DNA from: Cryptomeria japonica
Taxonomy: Eukaryota > Streptophyta > Pinopsida > Cupressales > Cupressaceae
DNA length: 64,000 nucleotides
Assembly: GCF_030272615.1 (NCBI RefSeq)
Contig: NC_081409.1
Coordinates: 19,160,260-19,224,259 of the forward strand
Reading direction: 5' to 3'
Under the pieces are notes generated by a model. The model was not told the DNA's origin, ran no database searches, and saw nothing but the letters and a program-made list of their open reading frames with translations. Below are positions 57,708 to 64,000 of the stretch, in pieces (position 1 is the first letter of the stretch; every line of letters starts with the position of its first letter). Made by a program: the position numbers and the translations under genes.

Positions 57708-58645
57708 TGTTGGCAATTGACACTCATCCGGTGATTTACGATGCTTTATTATTGGTTTAGGGTTGTCATTGATGGAAACTCTTCATGGAGATCCAATCTG
57801 GCGGTCGCAATTCTTCTTATCCAAAAGCATGTGTTAACCGATAGCTGATTAATCGGTATTTCAGGTAGAACAAAGCATTTCTAGGTTAAGAAGCTTTCTG
57901 GTGATTGCGGTGCATTGAATTGTGTTCTTGTTGATTGGGTCATTTTAGAAACATCATTTTATTACTATTTTGATGATCTGAACTTATCTTTTTGGATCTG
58001 ATCAAGCCGACATGGGAATACACATTACATTTCTAGAAGCCGTCTTGGAGGAGATTATTTTTTATATGACCGGATATATAAGATTGAATTGGTGATTGCT
58101 TCTTGAAGTATTACTATTGTGGTGATCTGTTTTGGTGTGATTGAGCGTAGTTTCACGTGTGCATTTGATTCCTAGGTGATTTGGTAGCTGACTGAGACAA
58201 AAACAAAGCATATTGCAAAGTGAGTACAATCAAAGATCTTGTGCTTAACCAAAACTCATTCTTGCATTGTTAGATGCTACTTCAAAGTTCTTTAATTGTA
58301 ATTCAGTGAGACTTACTTGAAGGTTGTAGCCTTTCAGTTCATTGTAATTGAGCAATAAGCTCTACGCAGTGAGCCTGAATGCAAGTGCACTCCCCATCTA
58401 TGTAATATTTATGTACTCCTGGCCCATAGTATATGAATATTGTGGGTTCCAACCCCATCATGTTTTTTCACTTTTTGGGTTTCCATGTAAAATTTTTGGT
58501 GTTGTGGATCTGTGGTTTAGTTATTGCTTTCTTATGTTCTTTACTATTATGCATTGCTAACTGGTGGATAAATAATAAGTTTCTGAATTTGATTTCTAAT
58601 AGAACATTGATTCACCCCCACTCTCAGTGTTCCTTGATTCTAATA
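57708..58645 (+). repeat. 3' LTR of D
   Basis: 938 bp, TGTTGGCAATTGACAC to TTGATTCTAATA (final CA changed to TA). TATATAAG lies near 58075. Confidence 0.9.
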
Positions 58646-58764
58646 CGAACAAGCATCCCCAAAAATTTGTTTGAAATTTTTTTCATGGTGTATGCCTTTT
58701 GATAACCTCGTGCATGTGGTTTTACCCATTCTAGAATTTGATTATGGATATAATTTGTTACAAC

Positions 58765-59140
58765 TGTTACAAGTGTGGTTGTTATTGTACCAAAAGATTG
58801 ACCTGTTAATGTCCGATACAACCACTAGACTTATATAATCCATAGGAGGTAGTTAAGCCATGTTGCATACCCAAGCATTGTGTTGCACAACACAAGGAGA
58901 CCAAGGGCACACACCTTGCAACAATACCCCCCAGCGCAAGTGAGGGGTTTGAACCCGTGACCAAGCTCTGATACCACTTGTTACAAGTGTGATTGTTATT
59001 GCACCAAAAGATCGACCTGTTAATGCTCGATACAACCACTAGACTTATAGAATCCATAGGAGGCGGTTAAGCCATGTCACAAACCCAAGCGTTGCATTAC
59101 ACAACACAAGGAGACCAAGGATGCACACCTTGCATCAACA
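58765..59140 (-). mobile_element. TRIM-type miniature LTR element, copy 2
   Basis: Complete 376-bp element. LTRs of 159 bp (58765-58923) and 162 bp (58979-59140) flank an internal region of only 55 bp. On the minus strand the inside reads AGTGGTATCAGAGC (primer site), then GGGTTCAAACCCC, then the purine tract GCTGGGGGGTAT. Target duplication ACAAC (58760-58764) and ACAAT (59141-59145). It encodes nothing and must use proteins of another element. Confidence 0.9.
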
Positions 59141-61997
59141 ACAATACATTCTTATTGATTATTTTATTGGGAGGGTTCCCCATGATCGCATGCTCAAGGA
59201 TTGGGTCACCAAGGCATGGACCCCTCATGGGATATGCCTTATTGGCATCCAAAATCTTACCAAAGGCTTTTTTCTTTTTCGATTTGCTAAGATCAACCAT
59301 GTTCATCTTATTTTTCATAATGGCCCATGGAATGTTAGGCCATCTTTACTTGTCTTTCAACCATGGTCTTGATAATTTTGTGTCTTTAATAACAAGAAGA
59401 TTTAGGTCCAAATTTGGGTTGAGTTTTGAGGTCTCCCTCTACCTTGTTTGCATTTTCTTCATGTCATTGCTTCATCCCTAGGGAAGGTCATTTGTGTTGA
59501 ACCATACTAGTTCTATCATGTTCAACCCAAAAAAAGGGTTTTTGTGGAGGTTGATTTGTCTTGTGACCTCAAAGACATAATTGACATTTAGATAGCAGGT
59601 CTTCACACACTCAACATGTGGTCTATCTAAATATGCCTAATACATGTTTCCATTATCAATTTGTTGAACAAAATATTAAGGATTTCTCATTGGTCACTTT
59701 GAGGAGTAAAACCCCTCTCAGGTTTATAGAGCCTTCACACACCTCTCTTGAGGAAACTAAACTTGAAGAAAAGTGGACGACAATGATGCATAAGGGAAAG
59801 GCCACCTCATCTATGAATGTGTCAGCCAAGCCTTAAAAGGCTATTATTTCTTAGACACTACCTCCAATTTCAAACCCTTTAGACAAGGGGAAAGAAAGTA
59901 TTGTTCATGATGCTACTAAGGCCTATCTTCCTCCACTTTTTGTGTGAACTTCTCAACCAACCTCAATGCTCACAACTCAAGATCACTTCTTGCATCATTC
60001 TTGTAGCCCTTTTGGGAGTGTTGAGGAATATGAGTTTGTTACAAAAAAAAGAAGGAATGGATTTATTGGTTTTCAACTAGCATCAAATTTCTTACAAAAC
60101 TAGTTATCCTCTCTTAAGGATGATTATAGCATACGAGAGTTTATTGCATGAATTTTATCTTATGGAATGTCTGAGGTCTCACTAACCTCGCTCGGAAGTA
60201 TTTCATGTGGGATACTTGACTGAATTATCCTGGTATTAATGTGTTATGTCTTCAAGAGATTAAGATTTCTTCTTACATGCTCTTTGCAACGTGGCAAGTT
60301 ATTTGGCCAATTGTTTTTGCCTCCAAACACAAAGTTGGTCATGGAAGGGTTATTGCCCTTCTTGTGCCATGTTGGCATTCTTGTGCGATTGACCATGGGT
60401 CTAATCGTACTCAATGGTCGGTGTGTATCCTCATGTCAAGCAAAAATAATTATTTTTGGGATCATTAATGTTTATACTCCTAATGACGCTACTGAAAGAT
60501 CTACCCTCTAGTGATGGATTACAAATTCAATGCCCCTCATCACTTGAGTTATATGTGGGGATTTCAATATGGTTGAGGTGGAATCTGACAAAGAAGGATT
60601 ATTTCATTTTCATTGGACAGGCAGTGAATGAGAGACATGGTTCTACATGCATAAAAAATTTGTTCTTTATCATCTCAATTCACACCACCAATTCACACCA
60701 CCACCATCCTCTAGTTGTGTGGCATATATGGAGAAATTTTGGGTGAGAAATGATAGTCCTTAACAGATTGATCGTGAAATGATTACATCATGATCCTTTT
60801 TTGTTTTTTCCTCTTCGCAAGCTCTTTGTGGTAGTACCTATCCCTGAGGTCACTATGTTAGACCACTAACCCATTAAGTTTGGCATTGAATGGCATGTGG
60901 GATCGAGGTGGCCTTCCAAAATGCAATTATTTTTAAATACTTCGTTGCTAAGTGGCAGGCCCACATTGGCCCACATACAACAGATTTGGAATCTCGAATG
61001 TTATCCCACTCACTTTTTTGGGTAGATTCCCTAGTGGAACCATGCAATCCAATGCATGTCATGCTTCCTTCACATTTATGGATGCCAATTTTCTATTTTT
61101 TGTCAACAGTCCTATGAGTCTACCATCTTGGATCTTTGACATGCCATGGAAGATCTTGTTGTTGATCTTTTTTCTCTAGATTTTCAAGTTTGGGTGGCTC
61201 AATTGCTTCAAAAGAAGCAAATTATTGATGCTTATTTTGCCAAAGGAGCTCAAATCAAGGCCAGACTACATGGATTAAAAATTGATGACTGGGCCTCTAA
61301 AGAGTTTTTTTTGGCTCTTCATGCTCATCACTCTTCACCAAGCATAAAAAAAATAGGGAATATCAAAGGTTCTCTCTAAGATACCAGATATTCTCCAAGA
61401 GTTTTTGTGCCATTATGTGAAAGTTTTCACTGCATAAGAAACTTCCCCTTAGCAAGACAGTGCTCTCCAGGAATGTCTCAAATTTGTGTCATGTCGGCTC
61501 TTTGAGGTCCAACATGTTTTTGTGAGAATTTTCTCACCCTAGAGGATCTTAAAGAGGTTGTAAGCTCCATGGAAGATGACAAAACTCTTGGTTACAAATT
61601 TTACAAATCCCTCTAGCCTTGTGTCAGTTCCAACCTTCATAAGGTGTACTTGGAAGCTTTTCATAACTAGTATTTAGGTAAATTAATCAATAAAAGAAAA
61701 ATTCAATTGATACCTAAACTTGGCAATCCAAAGGACATTTGCAACTAGTGACAAATCACTTTTCTCAATGTCTCCTACAAAATCATAGCCAAGGCTTTGG
61801 GTCTTAAAATATATCATTTTCTTCTTCAAATTATTTGCCTTAAGCAAATAGGCTTCATCAAATCCATATTTATTTGGATAACATTATTTTTTGAGAAAGT
61901 ATGAAATGAGCTTGACATTCAAAAAAGAAAGCCATTTTCCTAAAAATTGAGTTTTCCAAATCTTAGGATCGTATTGAATTGCTTTTTATTTTTGATG
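59141..61997 (+). pseudogene. L1-type LINE remnant (ORF1 plus endonuclease and partial RT)
   Basis: From 59141 the reading resembles LINE ORF1 with a DUF4283-like domain (YFIGRVPHDRMLKDWVTKAW, GFFLFRFAKINHVHLIFHN, GPWNVRPSLLVFQPWS, then SLGKVICVEP in another frame). From about 60145 an APE-type endonuclease follows with ILWNV, CLQEIK, GDFNMVEVESDKEG (about 60557) and LDHxPIKF. A linker (QKKQIIDAYFAKGAQIKAR) leads to the RT N-terminus (NVSYKIIAKALGLKI, QIGFIKSIFI). It ends near 61997, before the catalytic YxDD, where unrelated sequence starts. Many stops and frame changes make it inactive. Sequence at 58651-58764 may belong to its 5' part, split by the TRIM. Confidence 0.8.
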
Positions 61998-62984
61998 CAG
62001 GAGCATCCCCGATTGATGAGCAATCTTGCATCAACCAAAAATATTTCCTTTCAGTTTTGTTATTGTTTAGTTCCTTGTATAGTTTTTTGTATTTTTACCA
62101 ATATGTACTGGTAGTTGCTTGTTCTTCATGGCAGATCTTGTTTGTAGCTTCCTGGCGGTTTCATATGGTTGATTCTAGATTTCTAGTTCATTTGGGTTAT
62201 TCTTTAGTCAATTATCACTCTCGGTTGCTTGCTTTTGGGTTCCCGGGACAATTCTTGTGCTTACCAGTTGGTTTTTCTTCATTACAGGTGTAATTATTGG
62301 CATGTGGATCCATCTTGGGTCTTGTTTGATGTTCTTTGGCATGTGGTCGACCTTCCTACTGAACCGCATCACTTGGTTGTTATTTTCCAGAAGGATTTCT
62401 TAAATCTTAGGGCCTACCTAATTACACATTTCGTTTTCCTACATTGGTGGATGTAATCCTTTGAGGCCGACCCGGATATGTTCCGGTGGATATAAATATG
62501 ATGTTATGTAATCATTTGGAAGGGAAAAGGAAGTAGAACTAAGAATAAGGATTGAGATTTGCATGTTGTGATCCGGTTGATTCTTAGAGTCCCAGTTGGA
62601 TTGTATCTGGCTTGAAGCCTGCATATAACCGATTAACTACCAGATGTTCTTTGATGATAATATGAAGATTGTGGGTTGATTTTCAGAAGTCCTAAGGATG
62701 TAATCAATTTTTTTATGTGAATTTTTTATGTTTCCTTACTACTTATGTTGTGTCTCTCTTGCTGCATAAGTTGGTTGACTCTTTTGAGGATTCTTATTGG
62801 TTATGGCTGCATCAATTTTGGCCATGTTGGGGACTCTTGGTTTCAGCCCTCACTTTATCCAATGTGTACAAATACTTATTCAACAGTAGTGGATTGCAAT
62901 AGGATAGATTCAACCCACTTCATAAGGTAATTGATAGTTTTTATGATAAAGATAATGTCCTTTAGAAGAAGGGAGAGATATTTT
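61998..62984. other. Noncoding, possibly LTR-derived
   Basis: Starts TGATGCAGGAGCATCCCC at the point where the LINE RT breaks off. It has a TATA-like TGGATATAAATATGATG near 62487 and TGTAATCATTTGG after it, an arrangement like the promoter of family B LTRs. No matching right-hand end or target duplication was found. Confidence 0.35.
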
Positions 62985-63215
62985 CCTAATAATATCAATT
63001 CCCTAAGTTTGAAACAACCAACGAGAAGCTTAAGCTAAGAGTTCTTGTGCAAGAGCTCTAATAAGATTGTTATGTTGCTAAAATTGAGGACATTCCTTGA
63101 CAAAGGAAAAAGAATCTTGTTTGATTATTTTTCAATAGTGTTCTATATGACTCAATTTGTGAACTAGAGGCTTACCACTAAAGTTTCCACCTCCAAAGCC
63201 TAAATGAGCTTCTTG
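62985..63215 (-). pseudogene. Ty3/gypsy integrase zinc-finger fragment
   Basis: The minus strand reads AHLGFGGGNFSGKPLVHKL, then DSFSFVKECPQF and QHNNLIRALAQELL, the usual pattern of the HHCC region of plant gypsy integrases. The second Cys of the CPQC pair appears as Phe and stops are present. The integrase core is missing. Confidence 0.65.
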
Positions 63216-63399
63216 GCGGGTGAGGGGTATCTTGACTTTATTCAAAAAGCAAAGAAGGCCATTATAAGGCCTTCAGTAAAGAATGTTAGATAAGATGATA
63301 TATTGAGCTAAAAGCTTTCGAATTCAAACACGGGTATTCTTATTAGCATCATCAAGAAAACTTTCAAACTTCAGATAGCTATAGATATGAGAAAACCAT

Positions 63400-63990
63400 T
63401 CCCTTGAGTTTATATGAGCACCCATAAGACTATCAAGTTCAGATTGATTAGAAACAACAAGGGAGAGGAGAGTGTGTAAAGCAAAGTGATATCCATTTGC
63501 ACTATAGTCAGTTGTGCAAGGGAGGTTGGGCTCACCATAGCATCCACATGATAATTTTCTCTCCTGGATATGCTACTGATGGTATGGGAAGAGAAATGAC
63601 CAAGGAGAGTCAAAGCCAAATCCCTATACTAAGATAGCTTAGACTACTTAGCACAATATTCTCCCATGATTTTATTTATGATAAGCTCAGAATCACTGTG
63701 AATGTGAATATGTGCAACATTAGAAGCAATCATGGAGCACAAATCAATGATAAGGGCTTCGTACTCAGTGATGTTATAAAAGCAATGAAATTCAAGTCAA
63801 AAGGAGAGAAGATATAGTCTTCCTTCAGGTGAGATCAATACTACACCTGCTTTGAAACTAGTTTGACATCTAGACCCATCGAAATACATTTCCCATATAG
63901 CTTCACAATTGATCGTAAAATTCTCATCAGGAAACAAGTAGAGAGTAGGAAACGATTTAGGTAAAGGAGCTTCCACCAACTGATCAATGA
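63400..63990 (-). pseudogene. Ty3/gypsy RNase H (minus strand)
   Basis: One frame from 63979 to about 63410 reads EAIWEMYFDGSRCQTSFKAG, GVVLISPEGRL, NITEYEALI, HSDSELIINKIMGEYC and ENYHVDAM. The four acidic catalytic positions (Asp in FDGS, Glu in EYEA, Asp in SDSE, Asp in VDAM) are all present. Stops are TGA after LYLLSF (CGA likely) and two TAGs near 63645 and 63633. The order with the integrase fragment on its downstream side is that of plant gypsy pol. The RT would lie beyond the window end. Confidence 0.8.
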
Positions 63991-64000
63991 CAACTTGACC

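Larger units (their letters stand above)
50523..58645 (+). mobile_element. LTR retrotransposon D (family A), pol-less
   Basis: 8,123 bp including a nested solo LTR of 1,199 bp. The target duplication is CAAAC (50518-50522) and CGAAC (58646-58650). LTR, PBS, ORF1, ORF2 and PPT order is the same as in A1, and D serves as the uninterrupted reference for A1. No pol gene is present. Confidence 0.93.

Noticed and set aside
62229-62456. 75-codon + strand ORF near the end
   Set aside because: It lies in LTR-like noncoding DNA and shows no domain.

Overview
This window is a stretch of plant nuclear DNA from a large, repeat-rich genome. It holds one intact host gene on the + strand, an L-gulonolactone oxidase-type FAD enzyme (3052-7984, three exons, GT-AG introns of about 1.6 kb). 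Nearly everything else is transposable-element DNA. I could not identify the species. The repeat density, the age of the insertions and the LTR families would suit a conifer, but that is a guess.

Layout: 1-1711 holds the tail of a Ty1/copia polyprotein and an LTR. 1712-9006 is the gene island, with a 110-bp tandem duplication that doubles the GulLO start codon. 9012-39367 is one LTR retrotransposon (called A1 here) split by four later insertions: element C (10108-16466), a minus-strand composite block (16895-25036), a solo LTR of family B (25913-27207) and a minus-strand Ty1/copia element F (28011-35464). With these removed A1 is about 7.1 kb. 41653-49668 is element E, complete with the 5-bp target duplication TAGGG. 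50523-58645 is element D, same family as A1, carrying its own nested solo LTR of family B. 58765-59140 is a 376-bp TRIM element lying in an L1-type LINE (to about 61997). The end holds noncoding DNA and a minus-strand Ty3/gypsy fragment (62985-64000).

The main discovery candidate is the coding plan of A1, C, D and E. Each has copia-type LTRs, an initiator-Met tRNA primer site, a Gag-like ORF1 (coiled coil plus four or five CX2CX4HX4C knuckles) and a repeated AAAGGGGGAG polypurine tract like that reported for Sireviruses. None has protease, integrase, reverse transcriptase or RNase H. In their place is a second reading frame of about 1,000-1,120 codons (ORF2), separated from ORF1 by 0.3-0.5 kb. 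It has a conserved N-terminal domain of about 350 residues, a low-complexity basic/acidic middle and a coiled-coil tail. I recognise no family for it. Element F does carry a copia pol and shares the PPT-LTR junction and U5 architecture, so F-like elements are plausible helpers. The stop codons breaking these frames are almost all explained by C-to-T or G-to-A changes, as expected for old methylated elements.
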